Of a DNA stretch of 64,000 bases, positions 1 through 12,400 are shown one piece after another. The stretch is taken from positions 20,503,296 to 20,567,295 of the forward strand of contig NC_134646.1 in assembly GCF_030463565.1 (NCBI RefSeq), written 5' to 3'. The notes beneath the pieces were generated by a model. It did not search any database. It was not told the DNA's origin and saw nothing but the letters and a program-made list of their open reading frames with translations. Numbering within the stretch: the stretch's first letter is position 1; every line of letters starts with the position of its first letter. The position numbers were made by a program, and so were the translations under genes. This stretch comes from Pelecanus crispus (Eukaryota; Chordata; Aves; Pelecaniformes; Pelecanidae).

Positions 1-3000
1 TAGGTTTTGGTTGGTTGGTTGGTTTAAGCATCCTGATTTGGAACCCAATGTGATTATTCAGGGATAGAGGAGCTGAATCATAACACCTGACCTCTGGAGC
101 TTAGTGACTCCAGACATCTTGTGCCTAGACTTCTTTTATAATATTGGTTACTAACAGAATTGAACCCACCTGACCTGCTTCATATTTCACCCTCAGGTCC
201 CTTCCAGCTAACATTTCTGTGATTCTGGAAAATTTAGTACAAACAGGTTAAGTGATAATGTATTAATCCAACAACCAGCCCAGCTTCTGCTAGAAGCTTG
301 GGGACTGTGCCCCAAGTTGGACTGGTTGTATGGGTTGCAGAGAGAATTAACTTTAAGTGACATTTCCTTATTGTCTTTCAGACTTTAGTTAGATGCATCA
401 TAACAGCTTTACACATCCAGAATCTCCAGAAGGAAAGACAAGCTCCAGGGCTTCTCTTAGTCTTCCTAAAGCTTCAATTCTGACTTCCACCCCAACCCTG
501 CAAAAGTATGATTGTCTATAAATAAATTCCAGGACGCTGTACTAAATTAGCTGTGTTAGCACATGTTTTGAATGGCACAATTCACATACACCTGAGACCC
601 CAACACTTTCAAGAACTAGAATTCTAGTGAAACTAAAGCCCCACTAGAACTGCTGGTGAAACTCTCCTAAAAGCAATACCCTAATAAACTGGCCTAGACC
701 TTTTACAGCTATTTTTGTTGTCTAATACACCAGTTTCCTTTATATATGCATCAGCTTTGAACTCTGTCCTAATCTTCTTCAGGTATAGATAATTAATTAC
801 GAATACATCAAATAGATTTAGCCAGGGGGGTCAGTTTGGCATTACAATTCTCATTTCTGTTTAAGAAGCTCCAAATTTTAGTTCAGATAGTAGTCATTGC
901 TAGATATTGGAATAGGAAACACGATTTCCTTTCTTCTGAACAAAAACACAGCAGTATTTCCTCCTCACAATCCAGTAGGTGAATTTCTGAGCTCAGCAGT
1001 AAACACTTTCCCTAATATTTGTGAAAGGCATTTGCAGCAAGTCAGGGAAGGTGCTCTGCATGGCATTTTGTACTGTACTTTTCCTTTCTCTTACTAACAC
1101 TGTATGAAGACTGTTGGCACCAGTACAGAGCTCTCAAAATGCTTTTGATGTTAGGAGCTGTAATGTGACTTAATGAAAAACTTCCTGCAAGGATGAAGTG
1201 AAAGAATCTGCAAAGGGGGATGTCTTAGAGCAATGTTGTTCCAATCCAGTAAGTTTTTGCATAGAAAAAGCATATCAGATTGCCAAGTGTTGAAACAACA
1301 GAAAGAAGTATGCACTTCACCTCAACTCAATGTCTGTGTCCTACTGCAAATTTAAATTTATATTAGAAATAATGTGACATGGTTAGCCATGTCCCTTAAA
1401 ACAACACAGTAGTAATGTCCTGAAGATTTATAGTTCAATTTGAGTTAGGCAATTGCAGGTTTGGGGTCCTGTCAGTAGTTTAAAAATGGGAGTCTGGTGG
1501 AAAGTATACTCTTGAGTCCTAATGCAGGTTAATAAACTCTCTTTAATTCAAACTCCTTTGGAACTTGTATCCATACTCACCTTCCCCTGCTCTGATGCTC
1601 TCTATCAGTTATGACCAATTTTTTATTTTTCCTTTGGAAATGGTTTAATACTCAATTAGATATCTTCTCTAGAAGGAAAGTTACAAAGTTAACAGGGCCA
1701 TAAAAGAGGCAGTCAATAAAAACACTCACTTGGAGTGTTGCCTCTAGAAATTCCAAACTTTACTCATGACTTGACTTTCCATAGATGGTGGAAACGTGAA
1801 AGTTTACAATGTGGCATGCTTTTTAAATGCCAAATGCTAACATGTGCTTGGTGATTATAAATGAATTTGGTAAATGTGGCGATTATTGAGCAGTAGACTA
1901 AAATGTGTCATGTAAGTGAAACACTTTATGGATTCCAGTACTATCAGAAGTTATTGTTCTCTTTTTTAATAACAAAACAAGACTTCCTCCCCTCCCACCA
2001 AAGGGGTTATCTGTATTTGAAAAAACAGAAATTTCCCAGTTCCTGGCCCTCATTAAAAAACCCAACAGATTCTCCAACTGGAGAATCTTCAAATGTAAGA
2101 ACAATAATCCCTCTCTGGGTGCCCAGCAGATCCCAAATGCTGCCCAGGATATATTGGAATTATTTCTAAATAAAAATATGCTTCCTAAACTTCTATGTCA
2201 GCATGGCAATCTTTAAGTGTCTGTAATCAGTACCCATCAAGTCAAGAAGATTAGATATAGTCCTTATCAGATGTGCTTACATGCATTCATATAAGCCTTC
2301 ACTCAGCAGCACTCTTAAGTATGTACTTAAGGACTGTTAACTTTATTGGCACATAATCTGTGCTGTGCTAAACGGGACCTGTGTAGAGAGAATGTTGTAG
2401 CCTCAGTAAGCTGTATATTGTGGAAGCTGTAGTTTCCCTTCACAGATACTGGTACCCAGATTAAAAACCTGTATTACAATGTGCTTTTGTAACCTTAGCC
2501 ACGGTTAACCACTTGTTTTGTACCAGGTGGAGGTGGTGGTTCCTTAGGATCCCAGTAAGAAAGGTGCTCACACTCTGTGAATTATCACCTAAAATGCCAT
2601 TTATTGGAGCTAACTCTATAAAGAAGAGGCAAATTGTATAAGTAATTGTAAGTCCCTCCAGGTGCTGGAAATGTGGAGTTGTGCAGTATCGAATGCCAAC
2701 CCCATCAGGGCAAAGCACATGATGTAGATCCCATCCTTTGAAAGGTTACATTGTTTTGGTGATTGAAGCTACTGTACACTTTTCTTAAAAGTAAACAAAT
2801 CTCTTCATTCTTTCTACTGTCAGATTAAAAAGAATGTTCAGATGAAAACTTCTTGTAATTCAGATAGAGGCAAGGCCGTGCAGGTGACATGCTTGCTGAT
2901 ATCAAGTGGGAGCTACCTGCAGGCTCTTCTGTTACCATCAGCCATCTCAGTCTATCCAGCGGCCAAGGGATACACCTAGCACAATGCAGGCTTGAAGGCT

Positions 3001-4679
3001 AAGCTAAGTGTGCAGCATGGCACAGCACAGCCTAGGCCTGCACCTACTCATGTTCACTGTTTTGCAGATCACTAGCTCCTTGATGTACAAGGTCTTCCGA
3101 TCAGGACCATTGTGCTGGTCTATCAGTTTCTAGATCCAGATTTTTCTAGGAACAACTGCTGCATTACAACTACTATTCTGGACATGCAGAAAAGAGAATT
3201 TTCTTGCTTTTCTGATAATGATCCAATTAATTATTTAAATAAATAGAAACCAGCCCTAAATATTTAATTACAGTCTTTCTAGAATAAAGGGGAGGATGTT
3301 ACAGAAAAGAATTTGAGAAGTTGTCAGGCAAGCTGTAGGAGGATGAGCAAATCATACTATTATGCAACGCATTGCATTACAAACATCTAATGCGACACTC
3401 TGGGTAGCTAGCAGAAAGAAATCCTACAGCCCTTACAAAAGCATATGCACTGGTGCAGAAAACCTCTTGGCACAGATGATAAGGCAGGAATAGGTAACTG
3501 AATCCCATCTCTCCTAATCACCAGAAGGCACAAGGAGACCTAAGAAAATTAAGGTAATCAGGCAATTAAAAACTGGGTAAGACATTGAGAATGTGAAACT
3601 GGATTTCTCAGGAGAGAATGCTAAGGTATGAATCAGGACTTAGGCAGCAAACTTTTTTACACAGGGCTCCATTTTTTTTTCTGAGTAGAAGCACACAGAG
3701 GAGAGCTGCCTTGCTTTTCAAAGAGGTTGAAGGAATCATGTAAGCACCACCCCTTTCTCTGAACACACAGTGGTGTATGTACATGGTGGCAGAGCTAAAT
3801 AACCACATTTCACAAAATATTATAGAATGGAGAATTTTTGCTTTTTTTTGGAGAGATCTCAGACTTACTGAGATTCTGATGCAGAGAAAGGATATTTGCA
3901 GAGCTAGCTATCTGTGAAATTCCACTGAAAAGCCACAGTTATTTTCCTTCTTTACTTATTAGGACTTTTTGCTTGTTAGATATCTAATACTTCAGTGCTC
4001 TTAAGTGTCTCTTGAAAGTCCTCTTCATTTGTGATTGAATATATAACTGCCGTTAGTGCAACATGAGTCTTACATTCATAAAACTGGCAGCAGACACTTG
4101 AATATTTATAGACTGCAGTAGCTTCAGATAAACATAACATTCTATATTTGCACAGTACTAGTCTAAAGGACCAAAAAAGCACTCTATAACAGGTGTATAA
4201 GCACTGATTCAAGACTTGGAGTAAGAGGCACACAGCCCATGGTAAGACCCATGACTTCCCTTGAACTTTATTCTTTCTCATGTAAGCCTGTTTGCTAAGT
4301 TGTTGGGTTTTGCTCTAGAAAACTGACAAGCCTTGCAGGTTATGCTGGGAACTAAAGGAAAGGTAGAAGTAATCTGCAGGCATAAAGCTTCTTAAGAAAC
4401 TGTTTGAAATTTACCATAGCAAGGAAGAATTAGTTACTTATAGAAATTTTTCTTCAAGTTTCCTTAGCCCGCCCCCCCAAAATCACCATTTTCACACTTT
4501 TGGACAGCTTTGAGTTTACTTACTGTATCTTTCCTTTTACTGGATTGTTTGTGTTGCACAGACCACAGAATATAGTACACATCTAAGTTGGGCACCTGAG
4601 CAACTCTGGTGAGAAGAGAAATCTCTGTGATTGCTCAGTGAGCACAGTGTCTTAGTCACTCTAAGCCATGAAATTAAGA
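1..4679. other. Intergenic sequence, no gene recognised
   Basis: This AT-rich stretch lies before the first CR1 element. It contains only short open frames without recognisable domains, several of which run antisense to one another. A short TTGG-repeat tract occupies roughly bases 5-24. I see no splice-bounded exon, RNA gene or recognisable transposon. It is beyond the 3' end of ARHGAP24 and probably intergenic. Confidence 0.6.
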
Positions 4680-6284
4680 TGGGGACGGGGAGCAGAATGG
4701 AGCCCTTATAGTCCAGGAGGAAGCAGTTAATGACTGCTACACCACCTGGACGCTCACAAGTCTATGGGGCCAGATGGGATCCACCCGAGAGTATTGAGGG
4801 AGCTGGCAGAGGAGCTCACCAAGCCACTCTCCATCATCTATCAGCAGTCCTGGTTAACAGGGGAGGTCCCTGATGACTGGAGGCTTGCCAATGTGACGCC
4901 CATCTACAAGAAGGGCCGGAAGGAGGACCCAGGGAACTACAGGCCTGTCAGCCTGACCTCGGTGCCAGGAAAGATTATGGAGTGGTTCATATTGACTGCG
5001 CTCAACAGGCAAGTGCAGGTCAACAAGGGGATCGGGCCCAGCCAGCATGGGTTCATGAAAGGCAGGTCCTGCTTGACCAACCTGATCTCCTTTTATGACC
5101 TGGTGACCCGCCTGGTGGATGAAGGAAAGACTGTGGACATCATCTACCTGGACTTCAGCAAAGCCTTTGACACCATCTCCCACAGCATGCTCCTTGGGAA
5201 GCTGGAAGCCCATGGCTTGGATGTGCATACTCTTCGCTAGGTAAAAAAATGGTTGGGTGGTCGAGCCCAGAGAGCTGTGGTAAACAGAGTTAAGTCCAGT
5301 TGGCAACCAGTCACGAGCAGTGTTCCCCAGGGCTCAGTTTTGGGGCCAGCCTTGTTTAATATCTTTATCAATGATCTGGATGAGGGGATTGAGTGCACCC
5401 TCAGTAAGTCTGCAGATGACACCAAACTGGGTGGGAGTGTCAATCTGCTCAAGGGTAGGATGGCCTTGCAGAGGGACCTGGACAGGCTGGACCGATGGGC
5501 CGAGGCCAACTGTATGAGGTTCAACAAGGCCAAGTGCTGGGTCCTGCACTTGGGTCACAACAACCCCATGCAACGTTACAGGCTTGGCGAAGAGTGGCTG
5601 GAAAGCTGCCTGGCCGAAAAGGACCTGGGGGTGTTGGTAGACAGCCAGTTGAACATGAGCCAGCAGTGTGCCCAGGTGGCCAAGAAGGCCAACAGCATCC
5701 TGGCTTCTATCAGGAATAGTGTGGCCAGCAGGAGCAGGGAGGTGATTGTGCCCCTGTACTCAGCACTGGTGAGGCCACACCTGGAATACTTTGTCCAGTT
5801 TTGGGCCCCTCAGTACAAGAAGGACATTGAGGTGCTGGAGCATGTCCAGAGAAGGGCAACAAGGCTGGTGAAGGGTCTGTAGCACAGGTCTTATGAGGAG
5901 CGGCTGAGGGAACTGGTGTTGTTTAGTCTGGAGAAGAGGAGGCTGAGGGGAGACCTTATTGCTCTCTACAGCTGCCTGAAAGGAGGTTGTAGTGAGGTGG
6001 GTGTTGGTCTCTTCTCCCAAGTAGATAATGATAGGACGAGAGGAAATGGGCTCAAGCTGTGCCAGGAGAGGTTTAGATTGGATATTAGGAAAAATTTCTT
6101 CACGGAAAGGGTAGTCAAGCATTGGAAGAGGCTGCCCAGAGAGGTGGTGGAGTCACCATCCCTGGAAGCGTTCAAAAAACGGTTTGATGTGGCACTTGGG
6201 GCATGGTTTAGTTGGCATGGTGGTGTTGGGTTGATGATTGGAATGATGATCTTAGCAATCCTTTCCAATCTTAATGATTCCTAG
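4680..6284 (+). mobile_element. CR1 non-LTR retrotransposon, 5'-truncated
   Basis: This is a CR1 LINE copy lacking the 5' UTR, ORF1 and endonuclease part. It starts in the linker before the reverse transcriptase and runs to a degenerate 3' end (AATGATTCCTAG near 6,284). The body is strongly related to the minus-strand copy at 58,204-60,292, for example in the [17 protein letters not shown] and NYRPVSLTS blocks. A one-base loss near 4,735 relative to that copy breaks the frame just before the RT. The good preservation suggests a fairly recent insertion within avian history. The left boundary is approximate. No clear target-site duplication was seen, which is usual for CR1. Confidence 0.93.
4764..6284 (+). 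pseudogene. CR1 ORF2 reverse transcriptase remnant
   Basis: One reading frame runs through the region, interrupted by two nonsense codons. The TAG at 5,238-5,240 falls where related copies read Trp (LRWVK block), and the TAG at 5,880-5,882 falls where they read Glu (GLEHRSYEE block). RT blocks are visible in order: [81 protein letters not shown], the catalytic box, then the C-terminal [19 protein letters not shown] region. The catalytic box reads SADD at 5,409-5,420, whereas the minus-strand copy reads FADD, so its first residue is changed. The product of an active CR1 is a reverse transcriptase used in target-primed integration. This copy cannot encode a full protein. Confidence 0.9.
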
Positions 6285-6338
6285 TTTTTACTTTCATTAT
6301 AAATGATCCAGCCACCAAGCCAGGAGGCGTGGGGTTGC

Positions 6339-6446
6339 TACTCTACCCTTAATTGGTTTAGTGGTGGACTTGGTAGTGTTAGGTTAATGATTGGACTAGA
6401 TGATCTTAAAGGTCTTTTCCAGCATAAACGATTCTATGATTCTATA
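6339..6446 (+). mobile_element. Short CR1 3'-end fragment
   Basis: This is about 108 bp of CR1 3' UTR. It starts at ACTCTACCCTTAATTGG and ends in the ATTCTATGATTCTATA repeat typical of CR1 3' termini. It lies about 55 bp after the 3' end of the preceding CR1 copy and is probably an independent, extremely 5'-truncated insertion. It begins at nearly the same internal position as the fragments at 17,583-17,689 and 34,654-34,765. Confidence 0.85.
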
Positions 6447-9400
6447 ATTTTGCATTGAGCCTGCACAATTAAATTCCACCCCTGAAAAATATCTGCATAA
6501 ATAGTACAATATGATTACTCTTGTCTGCATCTATGAGATGCAACAATATATTCTCCCATTTACTACCTAAAATGACTTCCTAATGTGCATTACAGGCTGT
6601 GAGGGCTTAGTTCTTCTTCGTATTGTATCAGTATTCAGATGAACTGCCTCATCAATAATATAATTTATGTTACTGTGGCTGCTACAGCTTACCTTTGCTA
6701 CTTATTAAGAATAGATAGTTCCAGTGAAGAAATACTGTGGTTACTGGAGGCAAATAGGAAAGAATACAGTGTCTTGTTATACAGCTCTCAGGAAGTCTCA
6801 TTTATCTTTTCAGATACAGTTGGAGTACTCTCTGTTTTCCTATCATTGTGTATTTATCTATTACTCTTCTAAAAAAAAATCTTTGAAGCTTGAAACCATA
6901 TCTGTCCCTCATGGTTATTTTGAAAGCACTATTCTTACTGAGACTGAAGATGGTGAGACCAGTCTTGTCTTCTACTACACCAGTTTAAAAAACTAGTAAT
7001 TCACACACTTAACAAGTTTTATGTGCCAAGTAATGGCGTTCAGTGTTAGGATCAAACACTTGAATTGCATGTGAGAAAGCATTTAAAGATAGATGCGGGT
7101 TTTGGTTTTGTGTTTTGTTACTTTCTTTATTCTTGGCCTGATAATATACTCACATAATTTCAACAGGGTAGATCAATTCTCACTAAAATGTATGTATATA
7201 TGAAGAGCTCAGGGCTTCAGGTTTTATTCAAACACACATTTCCTGGATTTAGATCACAGCTATTTATATTTGCAAGGTTTATTCTGCAGGTGCTTTTTTT
7301 TTAATGTTAGTAATTTTCTGCAATATGGTTTCATCAGTGCAGATACTTGGTCCGAGCTGTTAGTACTCTGCAGAAAAACGTGAGAAATCAGCTGAGTTAG
7401 TAGGTGAAAAGAAGCCCAGGAAGATTTTAGCAATGGCTATCAGGACTTTGGGGGGAAAGATATTTACAATTGCCCAAGAGGAAATTTTATAAGGGTAAAA
7501 GGGTCACTGCCAAGAGTGAAGTCAAGCTCCAAAGAAAACCTCCAAGATGCCCTTCCTTTTCTGGAGCCAAAACAATTTGCAGGTTGGAGTCTACCTTGAA
7601 GATGTAATTTGTTCTTGCCAGGCATTTTTTTATCAAGAGGAAGAAAGAACTGCTGTATGATCAAATGCAATGTATATTCCAAAGGTAGGAAGAAAGCTTG
7701 CCTGATGTTCAGTTGCTCAGTGTCTCTGCACAACTTCTGGACAAAGAGAAACAGCCCATGGTTCAACTGATTCTTTTCCACTCTGCACTTCTGGGCACTA
7801 CCAAGCAATTACCTGAGTTTTGTTTTGTGGGACAACCCTGTATGTACCTATGACTGGAACAGCTATCTTGCAAGTAGCATTTAAATGGCCTGTTTTACCA
7901 GACCGTCCAACTTGGTACACAGAATTTTCCCAATACTGTATCATCGCAGACACTCAAGTCTTAATACAGTTAACTTTTATCTTTTTTTTATTTTATTGCC
8001 TTTCAGTTGACCCCCACCTCCACAAAGGAAAAGAAAAAAGGAAGAATGGGGTGAGAGAGAGGTTTCAATTATCTAGGGGGTTACAAAGCACAAGCTGGCA
8101 TTATCTTTAGTTTTTTCACAACTAGCTCATTTCCTATACATGTAGACATAAAAATCTAGGAGATTTCTAGCTTGTCTTCCAGAGGAGCCAGAAAATTGAT
8201 TTGGTTTCATAGTGTAGAAGGTTTGGGGTCTGTTTACCCATTCCTGATGACATGGATTACAATTAATAGTAGAACATATCTTATGCTGCAGAGAGGTAAG
8301 AAGAAATCTTCTGTATTTTCTATATAGCTGCCACCTCTGTGAACATGAACTTATAAAAAAAAAAGACACTTGAAACAATTAAACAGTTAGGTTGATGACA
8401 TAGTAAATCTTTAAGTTGCATTAATCTTTCAAGTAATGCAAACAATTAAGGCTGCCATATGGGACACTGCAGACTTTGATAAGCAGAGACACAATGATGT
8501 CCACTTGAAAAAAAAGACTGCTCATCTCTGAGTGCTATGCTATATTTTAGAAACAAATTAAATACACCGTAGCATATGATAAATACTTGGGGGAGGGGTA
8601 TCATATTGAAGCAAGAAGGTCATACCCTGCTATTGCAACTGGAAGCATGTCTGATATTTGTAAGGATAGCACCTCTTTCAGTCTTTTTAATTTTCTTTTC
8701 TGAGAGATTTATTGAGATTTGTGCTTTGAAAAGAAGATATATGTTTTGTTTGGTTTTAATTCCACGATACGAGCATGTCTACACAAGCTCCAGGAAGCTC
8801 AGTATAACATACTCAAAACTACAGTAAAGCAGTGAGAACAATGCCTATAGCAAAGTCCACTTGAAGATCCAGTGCAGAGCTTTCAGCTCTATTCTCGCTC
8901 TGTGTATTCTCTAACCCTCTGTTTCCTAGGGAGGAGTTAGGCCAGGCACTGTATGAACTGCTAGTAAAAAGTTTAGCATTTAAACCTAAATTTCTGGATA
9001 ATCCCTCTCTGAAATAGTGAGCTCTCAGTTTGATTACTTGAGCTACAAGCCCTGTATCCTGTGATGTGTTGCCACCTCCTGCTGCACCACACCAGCCAAT
9101 TCAGCATTGACTGGTCTGCAAAAAAGAAGGCATGCTACCTGCACAGCACTGTCATGGTTGTGACAATATGTCTGTACACACAGAGTGCACAGATAATCTA
9201 TCTAAAAGCTTTTGCAGTGCTAAGAATAGGGTTTCATGGCTACATTGGTTCTAGCAGGATGACATCTCTCTTGCCTTCTTACTGTTTCCCCATCCCACAC
9301 ATCCCATGCATTGTCACGTCTTCCCCATTGCTTCTCTTACTCATCTCAGGTTTCCAGTGGCTTTTCCAGTTTTGGATGGCCAAAAAATAAATTACCATAC

Positions 9401-12400
9401 CAAGAGCAAACTGAAATAGACTGTGCTGAGCTTCTTGCTGCCATAGCTGGGCTAATAGTCTAAAGTGTCCATGAATATCTGTATGCTATATTGCAGTCAC
9501 TTAATACTACACAACTCTACTGGACATAAAATGTAGTAAAACCAGGAAGAATTTGGCCTGGGATAATTATTAAGTGCACCTTTGTTTCTTTCAGTGGAGC
9601 TCCACGCAGTGTTGGGAGCAGTATCTGCCACATTAGTTTCATAGGCTCTTGGCTCATGGAGGCAAGAGTCTCAACAGTGTCCCTGTGTTTGTCTCATTGC
9701 TCTCCCCTGTGATCAAACTCACAGTTGTCATATATCCCCACAGCTTGTTGTTATAGTTGAATATCTAAGGATCCTCAAAACTCTGCAAATACATGCTGTA
9801 CAATTACAGGAAGGGCACTTTACAGTGGCCATGCTGCGTTGAACAAACTTTAACAGCAGTGAGGGATTTGGAAAGCAAAAAACTAAACTCTATTTCCTGG
9901 GCTAGTGCAGTTACTATCTGGACAGCAATTGCTAGTGGATGGCTGCTCAGATCTGAAAGGCTGTGTTGGCAACCATGTGGATTATATCCTTTCTTGGAAG
10001 CTATTTTTGTTCTGGATGGTATAACACTTCTTTACTAACCCCTTTAACATTTTATCTTTAAACAGGATTTATAAGAATTTTTGTACCTTTTTTTGAGAAA
10101 TATCATGAAATTTTCTCACTGCCAGTGTGCCAGTTGATACACTGCTGCACTTGGTTCTTATTATAAAAAGCTGTTGGCTGTATCACTCCCTCCCACCCTG
10201 GTATAGTATAACATAAATGACATGTTTTCCAGTGTCAGGCCCAATAGGATGCTGCTATTGAAAAAATACTTCTACCATAGCGGTAATGCATTTATGTAAT
10301 GTTGACGCTGAACTGATAATATTAATAGTATGAAAATCAATACATTTTATTTAGAACTACTGTGAGAGACATTTGGAAGACAAACAGGACTATGGGCTAT
10401 GAATTGCACTAAACATAGTGGGGGTGTAAGTATTGTACTGCCTCTCATGTATCACACTGGCTCCCTCAAATCATGGCAACCTGCTGCTTACTACTAAGAA
10501 TGTAATAAAAGAAGTGCAACCTCTCTCCCTCCTGACTCTAATAGTGAGAAATAAAAAGGATTTCAGAAAGGAGAAATTTATTTTCAACGGCTCTTAATGT
10601 GAAGTTAGGGAATATTCATTGTAAAATGGTGCTTCAGTGTTAAGAGTTCAGCAAAAGTCTATTCAGCAAAGTTAAAAAACAAACAAACAAAAACCAACTG
10701 CAATATCTACCTGTAGTCTGTATTTCCATCTGTGGACCAGGAGATAAAAGTTTGTAAATAGCTCTCATCCTCAGTTTTCCTAATAGCTAATGTTTAAATC
10801 AGCAGTAGAATAAAATACTTACTGTCTTGGTAGTAAAAATAAGTAATCACAAAAACTGTAAGATACACCTCCATCCTAGGATGACTGTGCAATCTTGAAG
10901 GCTTTCTTGAAACACCTTGCCTCAGAGCACCTATACTCCACAAAATGACTACCACATACTGTGGTACCCCTATGCTGGTGCGATGCCTGCTGCCCCAATA
11001 TATGGAACACTAAGTAAACTAACCTTCCCTTAAACAATCAGTGACAAGAATCAGGAAGAAGGAAATAAGCCCAATATAGTAGATGCCCAGGGATTAATTA
11101 CTGAACAACCAGTAAGTTGTCAAGATTGTGGCAAGAAGATGTTTTCTGGGTCTTGCCTAAGAAGATAGAAAGTTTAACAAAAAAAAAACAAAAAAAAGGA
11201 AAGAAGGGAGGAGGAGGACTATTAGTAAGAGAGTTAGGACCAGTAAGTTATCCATGTAACCTGTTGAAGAAAAGCGAGAGACTATCATTCTTCCTAGAAA
11301 CACATCAGAGCGTGTTATCAAAAGGGCTGGTACCACCAGAAGGCTGTGCTGTCAGAATAAAGCTAGGAAGCCAGCAGAGCAGCATTGCCTGGTCCTTGCA
11401 CAGTCAGCTTAGGGACACAAACATTGGGAAGAGGTTGCAACAGTAACTCTTGTCGTAAATCACAGCACCCAGGTCACTGCTCAAAAGGCAAATATTCTTG
11501 TTCAGTAATAGGGTGGGTGTGCATAAGCACTGCAGGACTTAAACTAATTTGTGAAGAAGTTTAAGCACAACCCAGCTGTTTTCACTCATGAACAGCCACA
11601 TTTAATGGTGGAGAGCCTGTAATACAAAGTGTGAGAAGCCACAGAAGTTACAACAGATGTGTGTTATCTCTTGGCTTGATATGAGGCCTGTGTAAATTTA
11701 AAAGACTTACATATACTTGCTGCATATAAAATGGCACAGAAGCAGGCTGCATGGATTGTTTTATTGCCTTCTCTACTACAGCAGTGTGTGCTGGGCTTTC
11801 ACTGCTGTCCTCTTGGCTAAAAATCTATGTAATCCCTTCTTTAAAATCCCTCTTTTTAGGAGTTGTGGGTTTGGGGTTTTTTTAATGATGTTTCATTGTC
11901 AGTGCACATCTGTTGACCATATGAGTCACGTTGGTTAGACTGAATTAATTAAATTTGGTTTGCAGGCAATGAGACAGAAATACAATTCTCTTGCAGGTTT
12001 TCATGCTGGTGCCTGACAGAAATCCTATTCTCCCTATGAAGGAAAGTTCTTCTGTTGACTGTAGGCCACATTTGACGCCAAATAAATCTTCAAGAATTGG
12101 ATCAGGCCCTGCATGAATTAGAGGAGACTCTGCATTTTCCTTTAACCTCACATCTTCTCTTTCTTTCCAAAGCCCACCATAATTTATTAGCAAATATTTG
12201 CTGCTTGACCAAAACCTTGCTCCTGGTTATACCAGTTATGCCATTCTGAAGCAATGCCATTTAGTGTATTAGAATTGCTCCAGATTATGCTTGCATACCT
12301 GTCAGGAGACTTTGACTTGCCTCAAATGAGCAGATAATTTATCCTATTCTGACACACAGGGTCAAAAGTGTCCATCGTTTACGTTTAAGCCACTGCAGCC

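Noticed and set aside
5..24. TTGG tandem motif at the left edge, considered as a telomere-like array
   Set aside because: Too short, and the unit is not TTAGGG. It is a small simple repeat.
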